A DNA stretch of 64,000 nucleotides, taken from Callaeas wilsoni (lineage: Eukaryota; Chordata; Aves; Passeriformes; Callaeidae). The position numbers were made by a program, and so were the translations under genes. The DNA is taken from assembly GCA_013398955.1 (NCBI GenBank), contig VWPU01003241.1:62001-126000 (forward strand), in the 5' to 3' direction. Within the stretch, counting starts at the first letter, position 1, and every line of letters begins with the position of its first letter. Of the stretch, positions 49,871 through 63,100 are shown in pieces. The notes beneath the pieces are model-generated. The model saw only the letters and a list, made by a program, of their open reading frames with translations, searched no databases and was not told where the DNA came from.

Positions 49871-50550
49871 GGCTGAGACCAATTGTATGAAGTTCAACGA
49901 GGTAAACTGCAAGGTCCTGCATGTGGATCACAACAATGCCATGCAATGCTACAGGTTTGGGGCACAGTGGCTGAAAAGTTGCCCAGTGGAAAAGCACCCA
50001 GAAGTGCTGGTCAATAGCAGCTACACATCAGCCAGCATATGCCCAAGAAGGCCACTGCATCCTGGCTTATATCAGGAATAGTGTGGCCAGCAGGACCAGG
50101 GCAGTGATTGTCCCCCTGTACTCAGCACTGGTGTGGCTGCATCTTGAACCCTGTGTTCAGTTCTGGGCCCCTCACTACAAGAAGGACATTGAGAGGCTGG
50201 CCTGTGTCCAGAGAAGGGCAACGGAGCAGGTGAAGGGTCTGGAGAGCAAGTCTGATGAGGAGCAGCTGAGGGAGCTGGGATTGTTTAGCCTGAATAAAAG
50301 AAGGCTTGGGGAGACCTTGTAACCCTCTTCAGCTACCTGAAAGGAGTTTGTAGTGAGGCAGGAGTTGGTCTTTTCTCCCAAGTAACGAGTGACAGGACAA
50401 GAGGAAATGTCCTCTATTTGCGCCAGGGAAGGTCTAGATATGGCACATGGAGACGTGGTTTAGCTTTAGGTTAGATGGCCGTTCTGTGTTAACTGCTGGA
50501 CTCAATGGTCTCAGAGGTCTTCTCCAACCTTAATGATTCTATGATTCTGT
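49871..50550 (+). mobile_element. CR1 LINE with ORF2 C-terminal remnant
   Basis: The longest CR1 copy in the window, 680 bp on the plus strand. It starts in the ORF2 region (GTTCAACGAGGTAAACTGCA, GTCCTGCATGTGGATCACAA). A 79-codon open stretch at 50083-50322 reads [33 protein letters not shown] and [14 protein letters not shown], the CR1 ORF2 C-terminal signature. It ends TTAATGATTCTATGATTCTG, the intact 3' terminus. 5'-truncated and not capable of retrotransposition. Confidence 0.95.
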
Positions 50551-51769
50551 CTAGGTTCCTCTACACAAAGATGGAAGGCACCTCTACAGAGGCATTTGTC
50601 CAACTCACCTAAAATGAGCTGAACAGCCTCTGGAGCTTCTCTCTCACCACTGCTGGCAGAGGGAGTGCAGGCAGTTAGCTGAGCAGATCGCCTGGAGTGC
50701 GATTTAGGTGCGATTACAACTGGGTGCCTACAAGTAGGACGCTTTGTGGTGTCGCCTGGTGCCTAAACTCCAGTATACAGCCACTTGAAATCCCTCAGAG
50801 AATCAAATGCATTTGCTCAGGGCTGGCAGATATGCTATAGGACCTACAGGAGACACCAACCCTTCTGAAGCAGCAGCTGGTCAGGAGGGATACACTAAGA
50901 CATCCTGAAAGCATAACAAGATGTCCATCCTTGGACAGAGGAATCAACCCCCTACCCAGAGCAGACAGTGTAGCTTACTGTCAGGGATCTGCGCAAATCC
51001 CTCTGAATCCTGGGGGTTTGGCAGCCTGGGCTCAGGACCAGGCTTAGATGTGGTTATTCCTGTGGGATCACAGGGCTCTTGGCTAATGCTGGTTTCCATT
51101 GCCGTGTGTGCTCAGCTCTTCTTTCCTGGATGCTCCAGAAAAGTGCTCAGTGCCAGCAAGACCTTCCACCCTGCCTATCCTGCTGCTACCTTTGGATCCC
51201 AGCTCCCCTTCCAAAGCAGACCTACTCTTGTTGTTCCCTGACACTCCAGGTAGTGATTTAGCCCAACAAAAATTAAACAAGTTCTGTCTAGGCAGCTCTT
51301 TACCTCCTCTCACTGTATTGATTAAAGCTCTGGTGGCAATGAAGGGAGGCTCAGACACTTGTCTCCCATGGCAACATCTGTCACAGCTAAATTTAAGCAT
51401 CTGAAACCAAAGAGGAATTTCACTTTTACCATATAGACAGTCAGTGCTCAGTGTAGTTTCCTTGGCATAGGTGTTCAGAGATGACCCATTCCATGGAAAG
51501 GCTGGAGGTATCCTGCAGGAGCAGCGGGGAGTCTGTCTTGCTGGAGCAGTGCAGGAGGCTGGGTGGCAGAGCCTAAGGGACCTCACGTGGGACCAGGTGC
51601 TCACATTCAGGCTGATGGCTTCTGCCCTTAAAATCAGTTGAGATGAATCTCAAAGTGGAAAGCCTGATGCTCTTTAGCCTTGAACTCATACGTTCTTCTA
51701 TGCAAACTGAACACAAAATGCCTTGCACCCACTGCTGTGGGTCAAAGTCAGAATGATTGTGTGGGGTCA
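50551..51769. other. Interval with an unassigned 173-codon frame
   Basis: Contains an open frame on the minus strand at 51083-51604, the longest in the gene-poor half. It has no recognised domain, overlaps frames on the other strand and lacks a promoter or poly(A) context, so it is not called as a gene. Confidence 0.5.
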
Positions 51770-51985
51770 AGCAGTGGGGAACCAGCTGGGGACCCACTGC
51801 CCCAGCCAGGAGCCCAGCAGCTGGGGGACACTGGGGCAGCCCTGGGCTTCAGGCACATCCCTGGGGATAGGCTGAGGCTGGGACAGCGTGTTAGTCCATA
51901 GTGGGGGTCAGGATCTGGCCCAGTGGGGGAAACTGCAAACAGACATGGCCCAGGATGGCCAGGCTGTGTTCTGGCAATGTTCTCC
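51770..51985 (+). repeat. GC-rich interspersed repeat, copy 1
   Basis: Alignable by eye with the reverse complement of 57460-57690. Shared words include CCCCAGCCA, CACTGGGG, CAGGCA, CCCTGGGGAT, GGGGGTCA and AGACATG, in the same order. The family is not recognised; it might be the 5' part of a LINE or part of an ERV. Confidence 0.65.
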
Positions 51986-54900
51986 TATGGGCACGGGAGA
52001 TCCCGTGTCAGCTGTGCTGGCACTGAGCTGCCCTGACGGCAGCACCCAGAGGAGGGGATGCCTCGTGGGGGGGCCCTGCTGCTGTCACTGCAGCTCCTTG
52101 TAGCTCTACAGCTCCTCTCCCAACCATCCGTGTGTGCCCACTGCCCCCTTTAAAGCATCTGAGCAGCAAATTTCTGCCCCAAAAATGCATCCACTGTTTC
52201 TTTTGAACACAGTGAAGATCAGAGCAAAATCATAGAATCCGCTTTCTCAAATGATAAACTTGCTTCAGACACATTTTGTTGTTACTGACATAAATGACAG
52301 TATGTTATAAGGGCATGTACTTGTTTGATGCCCTGTGTGTATAGAGAAGTGCATAAAATTTGAATTCTGCTGCATGATGATTTTTGCAAAAGGAGTGCAA
52401 AACCCACCGTCAGTCTGCATAATTTCCAGTTGTATATTTCTGCATCATTAGTGAGATTTTGCAACAGTTCTCTGATGAAGATATTCCTAAAATAACTGTA
52501 TGGATCCTGCATCTTATCCACAGCTGTATCAGGGGATGTGTGGGAGGTGTCAACAAAGACACTAGGTGGATTTGAATGTCTAATTAGTGTAGTAGGAACT
52601 TTGTTAATTATTTGCAAGAATGTAACTATTTGAAAATATGTTTAAGATAGATCTTTCATGTTTAGGGTTTTTTTGTGTCTTATAGACAAGATAATGGCAC
52701 TGAGGAAATTGGCTGGACACCCACCAAAGGTACTTGCTTGACCATGAGTGGATGATCTTACTCATTCTTGTGTCTAGAACAGTATGTTGCTTTTATTTTT
52801 GTAACATTAAAACATTTACTCTACCTCAGGATCCTGCTATCCTTCCGTGGGAAGGAAAATAAAGGCAGTCTTCAACATAATTCAAGAAACAAGATGAATC
52901 AAAATACCTGGGTATTTGGACAGGAGATAATTTCAATATTTTATGTAGGTGTATAAGCCTTAAGCTGTATTTGTAACATAGTGTCATTCTCATTTCCTTC
53001 CAGATGTAGATGCTGAAAGACCTGACATTTAGCTCTTTTTCAGAATAGGGTAGTTTTGGTAACAACCAATTTTGTAAGACAAGTGAGGTAATTTTTGTGG
53101 GTTTAGGTCAGCAGGAAAAGTGATAAAAAATTTCATAGCTAACTTTTCCTATTGAATGGGGTTTTGAGTAAGTGATTCTACGGTGTTAGATTTTCCATAT
53201 TTTTAAAGCAGTTTTTACAAATTTTTTTTTATCAAAGATGGTGCAATATCTTTTGAACTTCTTTGATTCCAATTGCATCAAAACAGGTCTTCAAAAGTGG
53301 TCTAAATAAGTCAATGTTTTCTGCTGGGGAGTTGTAGAAGACACTATTTTTAATGTATTTTTTTTTCTTAATTGCTAGTTTAAATAGGACTTTTTCAAAT
53401 TGATGCTCTCTCCAGTTTGGGGGCAAGTCTTCATTTAGACTTGGTTTGGTTCACATTTTCCAATAGGTCTTGTGCAAGGTTTTATGAAAAGATTTGCAAG
53501 ATGGCAATAAGTGAAATGATGAAGTATTAGAATCAAGGAAAAAAAGAAGATGCATTGACTTTTGGGATGATGGCCACATGGGTGAGCTAAGGGTAGAAGA
53601 AATCACAGCATAGGTTACTTAGCTGGCCTCTGGCCAGTGTTTCCCTGCACCTCCAGGAAACCCCTGAACAAGGAGTGACCCCAACCGATGTTGTGACCTC
53701 AGTTCTACGTCCCACTTTGGGAGGACAGACAATGACAGACAGTGAGAACTCACACTTTAAAAAAAAATTTAGAAGCTCTATTAGTGCCAGAAAGTCTGGA
53801 GAGACCTGAGATTGCCACCTGCAATTTCAGGTGAATGAGAATTTATCACTTCCCAAGTGTGGTGTTTCCGCTTTGTTGGTATTGGCTGCATTGCATTTTA
53901 AAAATGTTAATTTTCATGGTGTGCTTGGCACTGGTATGTAGCAGTCATGTTCAGTCATGCTGCCGCGGTTTAATTTGAATAGAATTTTCTCTAACTAGTT
54001 TTAAGAATAGTTTAATGTGTTTGCTCTTCCTATTGCCTAGGTTGAACTCATTTGTTTCCACATCTCTTGGGTGAAGGGAATCAGATCCACGCCACATCTC
54101 TTCATTGAAACAGCAATCTATATCCAGTTGTCTATTATACCTCACATGTAATTACTTGTCTAGGGTAGGAGGGAGGGTGTGGAAGGACAGTGTTACTTAC
54201 GGGTGAGTCTCCAAAATGAGTTTTTCTAGCCTTTTCACTTCTTGATTTCCAGTTTTCTTCTGCAGTTCGAGCACAACCTTTGATGCACTGCTGGCAGTGC
54301 TGACAGTGTGACCATTCATTACTCTGCCAGGTCCTTTTCCTCCTGATTACTTCTCTGTATTCTTTGCTTGTGGAGAAAACCCTTCTTTTCCTCTGCTAAA
54401 AGACCTTTCTAGTTGTCTTGCTGTGTTTGGCTGGAACTTGAATTTTGAATAATCAAAAAGGTATTTATTCCTAACCCAAGCTTTAATTATTCAGTTAAGA
54501 ACTGCCTGCCCTGCCCCCCCCAAAAAAACCCAACAAACCCAACCAAAAAACACCACCAACCAAAAACCCAAACCCCCACAAATTCTAAACTCCCAAAACC
54601 CAAAGCAGGAAATGTATTCAAACAGTCAGATAAGCTAGGGAAGGTTAGAATAAAGTAGGGGCCAGGTGATATAGATATTGGCTTTGGACAGAGGTGCTGT
54701 GTGGAAGGTCTTGTGGGCTCCATGCAGTGGCAGTTTCTCTGCCATGTAATCCAGCATGCCTTGTCACATGAACAAAATGACAAGAGCACATATGTGCAAC
54801 AGGTCATGAGATTGGATGTAGCAGGAAGGGGCTGCAGTACTGCAGGAAAGGGAGGCAGCAGGTCACAGACTGCTAGAACAATTTCTCTGGCTTCCAATCT

Positions 54901-55249
54901 GACCCTGCCAACACTCCTGTGCCTTTTGCAGAAGATGGATGAGTCTTCAGGCTGGCTGATTCTAACCCAAGTGTTCTAGGCCATGTGCCCCTGCTATACA
55001 TCATGTGCAGAGATGTTCGGGAGGTCAGTGAGGCAGGCAGTCTGATACCTGTAGTAGCCTCTGGTCCCTGACTGCGGGCTCTCAAGTTGAAACTCCCAAG
55101 GATACTTGTTCTGATGTCAAGTCAGGGTAGGGAAAGCACACATCCCTAATGCTTGGGATTGCCTTTGCAGATGGTTAGGGTCAGCAGAACTGTGCTGATT
55201 TACAGTACTTGATAATCTGATGCCCCATAAACTGGAAAAACATTTGCAT
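51986..55249. other. Gene-poor interval
   Basis: No gene or transposable element recognised. It holds an A/C-only tract at 54514-54582, listed separately. Confidence 0.55.
54514..54582. repeat. 69-bp A/C-only tract
   Basis: Sixty-nine bases without G or T, starting with eight C. The minus strand is G/T-only with several GGG runs, so it could fold as a G-quadruplex. Irregular, not a simple tandem repeat. Confidence 0.85.
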
Positions 55250-55505
55250 GGTGACAGGACAAGACTCTAAAGACATGAGTTATCTCAGTGGAAATTCTGT
55301 TTGGATACATGAAAACAAAAATCATGATTAGAACAGTTAAACATTGGAAGAGGGTGCACAAAGAAGTGGTGGCATCTCCCTCACTACAAGTGAGTTCCTC
55401 AAGCCTTGACTTGATGGAGACTTTGGCAACCTTATCTGAAGCCTTGTTTTTGAAGGACAGTAGTATCAGGGTATCTCCAGAGGTCCCTTCACGCTTTGGT
55501 TTCAG
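55250..55505 (+). mobile_element. CR1 LINE 3' fragment, old copy
   Basis: Plus-strand CR1 tail: GTGACAGGACAAGACTCTAA, CAGTTAAACATTGGAAGAGG (the diverged HWKR... coding end) and TATCTCCAGAGGTCCCTTCA. More diverged than the other copies and missing the terminal repeat. Confidence 0.82.
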
Positions 55506-56899
55506 TATGTTTTGAAGTTATACCATAATCTCTTTGAAAGAGGGACAAAACTTTTGAAAGTAGAAGGAACAGACCAGGAATAAATCAGACTAGTGAAGTG
55601 AAAAGAGCAATATTGCTGTGTGACTATAAGCATGGGATGAACTGTAGGTAAAAACAGATATAACTGCGCAGAGCAGGGTTTGGAATTAAATACAACATTT
55701 CCCTGGTTGCAATAAAAATTATTACCTGAAGTTAAAGCAAAAGCTGCTTGATAGGACCGAGCCTCCTGCATCACCTAATTAGTCTTTATAATCTTCTGCT
55801 CTTTAGATGCTGATTCTGTCATGGCTTATACTTGCAGTTGCAGCAAGACTGGATGAAAAATTGAAGAATGAACGGGATGCAAAGAGAAAAACTGCCTTCT
55901 TCCCGTAAAGAGTATGTATCGTGGAAGCCACTTTTGATTATGTTGTCCCATTGCTCATGTTGAGTCCTGTATCTAAAAATAGAAATCCCATTAATAAAGA
56001 TAAATAAGTGACATGTTTAACACAGTCAAATTAAATGTATAAGTCTTAAGCAAAGATCCTGGTAACAATGTTAATTCATTAAACTACAGGTGGTCTCACC
56101 ATGAGGACATTATATGAAAGTGTCACTCATTAATAATCTTTTCCTGTCACTTTTGAATTAAATAATTTATAGGGATCCTGTGCATTTCCTCTGCTGATTA
56201 ACCAACTTGCTATTACATACTACTGCAGGAGGTAAAAGTCCTCAATATTATCAAACTTGAAGTGATTTCTGATTTACCTGAATTGCATCCTATTCTTCAT
56301 GTTTCATATTACCCTGCTAGTAAAATGCAGCTGATACAGGCTTAGATTTAGAACACAAAGACATTTTCATTTTAAAATACAAAATATTTCAGAATTAGCG
56401 CTTTCTTCATCTAACTGACAAATTTCCAGAGCAGGATCTCAGGTAGGTATAAATCTAAGCAACTGCCAGTAGATCAGTGACAGCTTTTTCCTGCTGAGTG
56501 ACTGTCCATGGTTAGCTTACAGCTACAGTCACAAGCACAGCATGAGAAAAGAGTGGGAAGTGAGTTGTTAGTGGAGGCCAAAGGCAATTTGTTATTTAAA
56601 AGTTCAAATGCATTTGTAACAGCCCTGAAGTTACACCCTGCTTGCGCTGATGGACCTACAGCAGATTGGAGTTCTAGAGTGAAGTCTATGGCAAAACCAC
56701 TGTGGGTTTCACCCATGACCTAATCACTGAATTACAACAGTTTGAATGGTGCCAGCTATTGTTCTGCTGCTCTCCTCCTAGCTGTTTGTTCCATTTCCAC
56801 TTCCGTGCGCAGTTGGCTCCAGTTTCTCTTTTGGTAGCTTCCTCATGCCAATTTGAGACTCACTGACTGTAGGTCTAAACAACTTCACAGCATCTAGTA
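55506..56899. other. Gene-poor interval
   Basis: AT-rich; nothing recognised. Confidence 0.55.
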
Positions 56900-57300
56900 A
56901 ACTGTTTTATTCCACCACTTCCCCAGGCAGTCTGTTCCAATGCTTTTACAACCCTTGCTGTGAAAAAGAACTCCTAATATCTAATCTAAACCTTCGCTGT
57001 TTCAACTTGACAATATTTCCTCTGGTTCTATCATGTGTTGCCTGGGAGACCCTCACCTGGCTACAGCCTCCTCTCAGGTAGCTGTAGAGAGTGAGAGGGT
57101 CCCTTCTGACCCTCTTTTGCTTCAGCCTAAACACCCCCAGCTTCCTCAGCTGCTCTTCATGAGACTTGTGCTCCAGACCCTTCACCAGCTCTGTTGCCCT
57201 TCTCTGGACCCACTCCAGCATCTCAAATGTATTCCCTGTAGTGACAGGTCTGAAGCTGAACACAGGATTCGAGGTGTGGCCTCTCCACTGCCAAGTGCAG
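56900..57300 (-). mobile_element. CR1 LINE ORF2 C-terminal fragment
   Basis: On the minus strand it encodes [35 protein letters not shown] and [10 protein letters not shown], the CR1 ORF2 C-terminus, in a frame of about 105 codons (56946-57263). The 3'UTR and terminal repeats are missing, unusual for CR1, so the 3' end has been deleted or replaced. Outer limits are approximate. Confidence 0.88.
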
Positions 57301-57459
57301 GGGGGTGAAGATGTCCCAACATCTTACCTGCTTTCTCCAGTTCTCACGAACCCGTCTCATGAGAGTTTTAGCTTTCCTGCCTGCCAGGGCCCTGAGTACA
57401 TTCCCTGATCCAGTGCTGGTGCAGCTGAGGGCAATCCCTAGCCCTGTGGTCACGGAGAT

Positions 57460-57690
57460 GATGTGGCCAGAACTGAGCCAAACCACTCTGGGCATGTCTA
57501 ACCCTGCTTACACTCACTGGATCTGATCTTGACCCCCATCTGTGGGCTGACGTCCTGTCCTAATGTTGGCCCATCCCCAGGGCGATGCCTGATGCCTGGA
57601 GCTGGGGCTACCCCAGTGCCCCCTGACTGCCATGATCTTGGCTGGGGTTGGACAGGATGGGCTGCCAGGGTCTGTCCTGCTGTGCTGGAA
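57460..57690 (-). repeat. GC-rich interspersed repeat, copy 2
   Basis: Reverse-complement relative of 51770-51985, about 5.5 kb away. It lies just upstream (in the sense of the minus strand) of the CR1 fragment at 56900-57300, which leaves open that it is part of the same element. The other copy has no CR1 beside it in that arrangement. Confidence 0.65.
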
Positions 57691-59658
57691 CTGCTTCCAA
57701 AGGAGACCCCAGATCTTTTAGTGCCTTGGAAGTCCGCAGTTGTCATCTTCTTTGAGCTACATTGGAGATACAGAGGAGTGGGGAACATGTATATCAGCCC
57801 CCAGGCCCACCTGTATTGTTAGGAGCGGACAGAATACAATATATAATACCAGTTATTATGCAGCCTGAGCACTCTGGGCCTTCCTCTTCCCCCACCAGCC
57901 CTGCTCAGCTTGGCAGACATCCTGAACTACCACTGTCAGACTCATGAGTCCACTTATGACTGAAAGGAGATGGGGAAAGATCATCCCTGTCACCTCTTTA
58001 TCAACAGCAGTGACACATTGTAGGAAACTGCTGTCTGTCTCCAGCAAGGTAGCAAGAAACTCATGAATTATTTATTAGTTCAATTAGTTGACATGGGCAA
58101 AGAGTGGTGAGGGCTGTAAAATAATTACTTATTGATTTGCCTTTTCTTCCTCAAACTGCCTCATGATTTTGGTGCGAGACAGCAAAAGCACAAGGGCTTG
58201 GGAGCCTGGTTGCTGTCCCTTCTGGTTACAGTGCAGCTGGCATTACAAATAATGAGTCTTCAGCTCTGGACATGTCCAAATATTGGTGCTGGCACAACAG
58301 ACAGAATAACTTTATTTGCCACAGCACAGATGCCGTTACCCTATTATTTTCTACAGGCATGTTAAGCAACAATCAATAACTCTCTGTCTGCTTATGGCAT
58401 TTGGAAATCTCTGAGGACTACTTATGACACTCATTTGTTTTTCACACTTGCCATTAAATCATATTCAAAATGCCCCAGACCTTCAAAAGGTGGCTATGTC
58501 TTGGCAGCATATTAAAAGGTATTTTTGGTGTGTATTTAAGAGGGGACTAATTCTTGTGCATATTAATATAAATAAAAAAATCTACCCAAATTCAGAATAT
58601 GACAGACTATGACACTCTTACAAAGAACAAGGAAGGGCCAGTAGCATATTTTTAGATCATCCAGAATTCTGCACGTCTTCAGTAAACTTCTACAGCTACT
58701 TCATTTTTGTTGCTATAGGTAGAGGTTTTGTTGCTCTAGGTAGTTAGCAATGTTGGTTATGGTTTGTATCAATCCCTGTGTCATGAGGTCATCATATAGG
58801 AGACAGTCTGAGAGTGATGCCTGCTACTTGCTGGTGATGGTATAGATATCACAAACACTCTTTTGCTGATTTGTCACCATAGGCCACTGCACTTGGCTGT
58901 GGGAGCTCTTCACAGAATCCTTTAATTAACTCTTTCGAAATTTAAAGTAAATTGCAAAACAAATACAGACCAAATGATGAGTTATTTCAAGTAAATCCAA
59001 AGCTTTAAGATCATTACTGGAAGCAAAAAAATCAAGTCATCTTGTAATCCTGTTGGAAACTCATGTCCTAGGGTAATGGTGTGACTAAGAATTTGTATCA
59101 CGGCTCAGGACTTCCTGCATTTTGAAGCACAACAGTTTCTGAATTTTTTGGCTGTTGTCAAACTGCAAGTTAGAAAATTACATTAGTCATCACAGTCTAT
59201 GGTCAGGAAAATGTCAGGTCCACTGAAAATAGTTTCTAAGCACAGAAGAATATGGAGACATTTCTATCGTAGGACTAGCCTGAGGTGGGCAAAAGTGGAT
59301 GTGACAAGTACTGACATTTAAACCTTGAAACAAAGTTATAGGTTTGAAGAGAGGAGCAAGATTTTCTTTAGCTGGTGACTACCATCTTTTCTACAACCTA
59401 TTTGCCGGTTACTCAACTCCTAGTTTCCAGTAGGACAGCGATGTTTGCTCTTCTGTACTACACAAAGAAGTGTCCTGATCAGATTCTGCAACTTGTTTGA
59501 GTAAAAGCCAGCAAGATGGATTCTCCTCACTGGCTTTACAGCACCAACAGTGCCATTTTTCTTGATTCTATTGTTGGTGGGGTGCAATGATGAATGATCA
59601 CCTTTCATCCAGCTCTTGCACTAACTAACCACTGACAACAACAGGAAAATCAAGCTTC
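57691..59658. other. Gene-poor interval
   Basis: Nothing recognised beyond short frames without family resemblance. Confidence 0.55.
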
Positions 59659-60178
59659 TGTGTTTGGTTGACCCTGGTTAGGAATTAAGTCCCCACTCAG
59701 TTGTTCACTCTCTCCATCCCTTCAGTGGGATGGGGGAGAAGAGAAAAAGTGAAAAAGCTGCTAGGTTGAGATAAATATAATTTAGTCAGTGAAAGGATGA
59801 GAGAAAAAGAGAGAGAGGGGAAAAAAATAATGTGAAGGATAATCATCTCAAAGGTGCCAAGTCAGTCTCTGAGCAATGGCTAGTTTGGAAAGTAGCCATT
59901 TGAAAACTGGTCTTTCCAGGTTTTATTGCTGAGCGTGAAGTTATATGGTGTGGAAAGTCCCTTTGGGTAATTCAAGTCATCTGTCCCAGCTGTTCCACCA
60001 CTAAGCCTCTTGCCCACCCCCAGCCTGCTCCCCAGGGACCAGAGCCGGGAACAGAGAAAGCACTGCTCAGCAATAGCTAAAAGATTGGTGTGTTACCAAC
60101 ACTGTTTTAGTCACAAATTCAAACCACGGCACCATGGAAATGCTATGAAGAAACCTAGCTCTATCCCAGACTAACCCA
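59659..60178 (-). mobile_element. Endogenous retrovirus LTR (solo), diverged
   Basis: About 520 bp resembling a widespread avian ERV LTR family. On the minus strand it begins TGGGTTAGTCTGGGATAGAG, then passes CCAAAGGGACTTTCCACACC, CATATAA (TATA-like, 59941-59947), AATAAA (59922-59927), TTTATCTCAACCTAGC and a CTCCCCCATCCC tract near its 3' end. No flanking coding sequence of a provirus is seen. A target-site duplication could not be found, so the exact ends are uncertain. The family assignment is from memory. Confidence 0.78.
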
Positions 60179-63100
60179 GCAGAATTTCATATCAGTGCTT
60201 GCTTGTGAAATGCCTGGACTGAGATTCTGGTTCACCTTCAGCTCTCTTGTTCTCATCCTGCAGGGCCAAGTCACAGCCTGACCAGAAGTTGGAGCTAAGG
60301 TGGGTCGGGATATGAGCTTCCTAGAAATCATGTTTGTTCCTGTCTTGTCTGGTGACTCTGTAGTGAGTGTGGTCCTGCTGATGGTGAGTGTCACTGTGAA
60401 ACAAACCTGGAGAATTTCCAGTATTTTTAGCAGAAATTGAAAATTACATATAAAGCAACTGAGCAGAATACTCTGGTTGGAAACTTCAAACATCAAAATA
60501 TACAAATTTACATTATTAGGTTGCCCATACAGTCCCCCTATGGGGGATTATCACAGTCTTCTTTTTTGCCCTATGACTGTCTTCAGTTTTCAGGGTCATA
60601 CACCACTTTCACCATGGGCAACTTTAATTCAAACATTTTGTTAAGTGCTTGCCTGTGCAACATTAACGTTCTCAGCAGTTTCTATTTACCGTGATGTGGG
60701 TGAGCTCTGGATATTTGCAAGAGGTTTTTACACTTTTTGTTTCTTTCTTTCCAATAAAACACGTTTTCAGGAAGCAGAATTGAAAAGCATTGTGTTAAGT
60801 GGGGTCAGAATGAGAAATGTCAAGATCTTATTAAAAAGCATTCATAGTCTGGCCATTCAGCTCAGCCAGTACGTCAAATTTTTCTTGCAATATGTTTGGG
60901 AAGTGAGCTTCTTCAGCAAGTAAATGTTAGCAGGAAATTAGGGGAAAGTTTCCAGCAGTTAAGGACTCTTATGTTCAAGTGTTATTTTGAAAATATTTCT
61001 GGTTAAGTGCTAACACATTTTCAAGTGTCATTTAACAGGTATGATAGCATTTCATGTGGGAGGTGAGCGTACACCACCAACAGTACTACTCCCTCAGCAT
61101 GACACATATGTTCATTTTGTGTGCTGGAACAGTATGGTTTTATGGGCACCTTGTCAATACCTACATTGGCATAGTTCACAGAGTAATCCTATGGGGATTG
61201 TAAATTTAATTACTGTCAGAGTGCTTAGAGGCATTTTTTGCACATCAAATCAAAACACATAAATAAAAAAGTAAGGCAAACTTTTCAGTAAAGACACTTT
61301 CTACCAGCAGTGGCCCCAAGTCCTACTGTTTGCAGACTGCCAGCTACCCAGTCCCCATCTGTGGATCTGGATGCAAAAGTAAAGCCCAACCACACCTGTG
61401 GACAGGGCAGTTTATGCCAAGTTGCAGGAACAAGGTAAACATACCTTCTAGTAGATATGTTTGGTCTGGAAGGAGAGTTCTGACTGGCTGACGGAAAAGG
61501 TCAGAGCCTTCAACAAGACTGCCCACCAGGTGCTCCATGGTGGGTGTTTGACAAAGCTTAGTGCACCCCTGAGAGGGATTACGTGGCTTTTGGAGGAGAG
61601 CTTTCCCTGGGGTCCTTCCTTTGTTTTCCTTGCAGTGGCAAAGGACAATCTTTACATCATTCTGCCCACTACCTTTTTTCCTCAGTCCTTCTTATGTTGA
61701 CACCATGGCCTTTTTCTTCTTTGCAATTCTTTACTTATGCAGTTTAGCAGCTGGTAGTAGTGAGGTGTCAAAGGTCACAGCAAATACGTGAATTTCATCT
61801 TCTTCTATTCTGACTGTAGGATTTATCCTCTTAGCATTGGCCTCTGTGGAACACCAAAGAGGCAGTAAGCTTACCCATTGACTAGTAAGTTTATGTACTT
61901 TTTTCTGTACCAGAATTCTGCTGCTGTTTCAGTAGCTATAAACCATGACAGGCTTTATTAAGTTAATATAAACACAGCACTTTGAACAAGCAAACCTTTG
62001 CAACAGTTAATGCTTCCAGCACACTGTATAAAGTAATATCAAAGGTGACACTGCATAAATATTTTTCCTCATTCTAAATGTCTTTGTAATTTTCTGGGAA
62101 GTCAGAGTTCTTGAATAAAGATGCTGTAAAAATAGAGGCGTTTGCTAATGTTCAAAACTGGGACTGCATGACGGCTGGCAAAATGGGGAACAAATTGTGT
62201 TGAAGTTGAACCATGTGTAATTGTCCTCCTTTTCTCTTCATGGAACTGTAAATCCTAAGCATCTGGGTGGCAGCGGCTCCTGTTTACACCAGTAACTCAA
62301 GGGCAAAAGCATTGCCTACCACAGGGTGGGAGATGCTGGGTCAGCTTTAGCCTCTGCAAATGAGTTTTGATATCCACGTTTCTAAGTGTCTCAGAGACGG
62401 TTTTAATGTGTGGATTTTTTAAGGTGGAGAGGCAGGTGGGAGATGGTGGGAAGAGAAAAGTTTCCCAGTCACTCCTGTCCCTGTTATCCTCCTGTGTACA
62501 AATAATGGAATACCAACACAAACAGGAGACAAACCCAGATGCCCTGTCACACTGTTGGGACAACAAGTCACTTGGCTGGCCACCATGGAAGATTTTGCCA
62601 ATCAGGCTGCATCCTCTGTCTCTCCAATCACTTACTGCAAAACAGACCAGCCTGAAAAGGAAAAACTGTGTGGATATCCCTTGCCTACTTTTTAGGCAGT
62701 TTGAGAATAGTGCAGTTGAAGGATGTTCATGTCCAGTGGCGGCCTTATTAAGGGTAGAAATTTCAAGCAAAACTCCTCTATTCCCCAGTGGGCATTCCAG
62801 CTACCTCCAGTAGACTGCTCTTGGGTAGTACAATCCCAGCTGGGAGCTGTACAGGACACTGGGCAAACATATGCAGAAGGTGACTAATGTACCTCATGTT
62901 TAGGCTCATTGGAAAGGTGAAAATGGTAGGATTTTCTTCCCCTCTCAAAAAAAAAAAGTAGTACTAAGCAGTGAAGTTATACTAGGACTTTTTTTGCCTT
63001 CTCCATCCTCTATTCCTTTCAAGGGAAGCCTGATATTTAAGGCAGTCTCTGGATTCACCTACTGTCAGACAAAGAAGATAACTGCAAGTTGGGTGTTTCG

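Noticed and set aside
51083..51604. A 173-codon minus-strand frame
   Set aside because: No domain, no homology I recognise, overlapping plus-strand frames, no promoter or poly(A) context.
62297..62813. Opposed 157- and 148-codon frames
   Set aside because: They overlap nearly completely on opposite strands and look like chance; no family resemblance.
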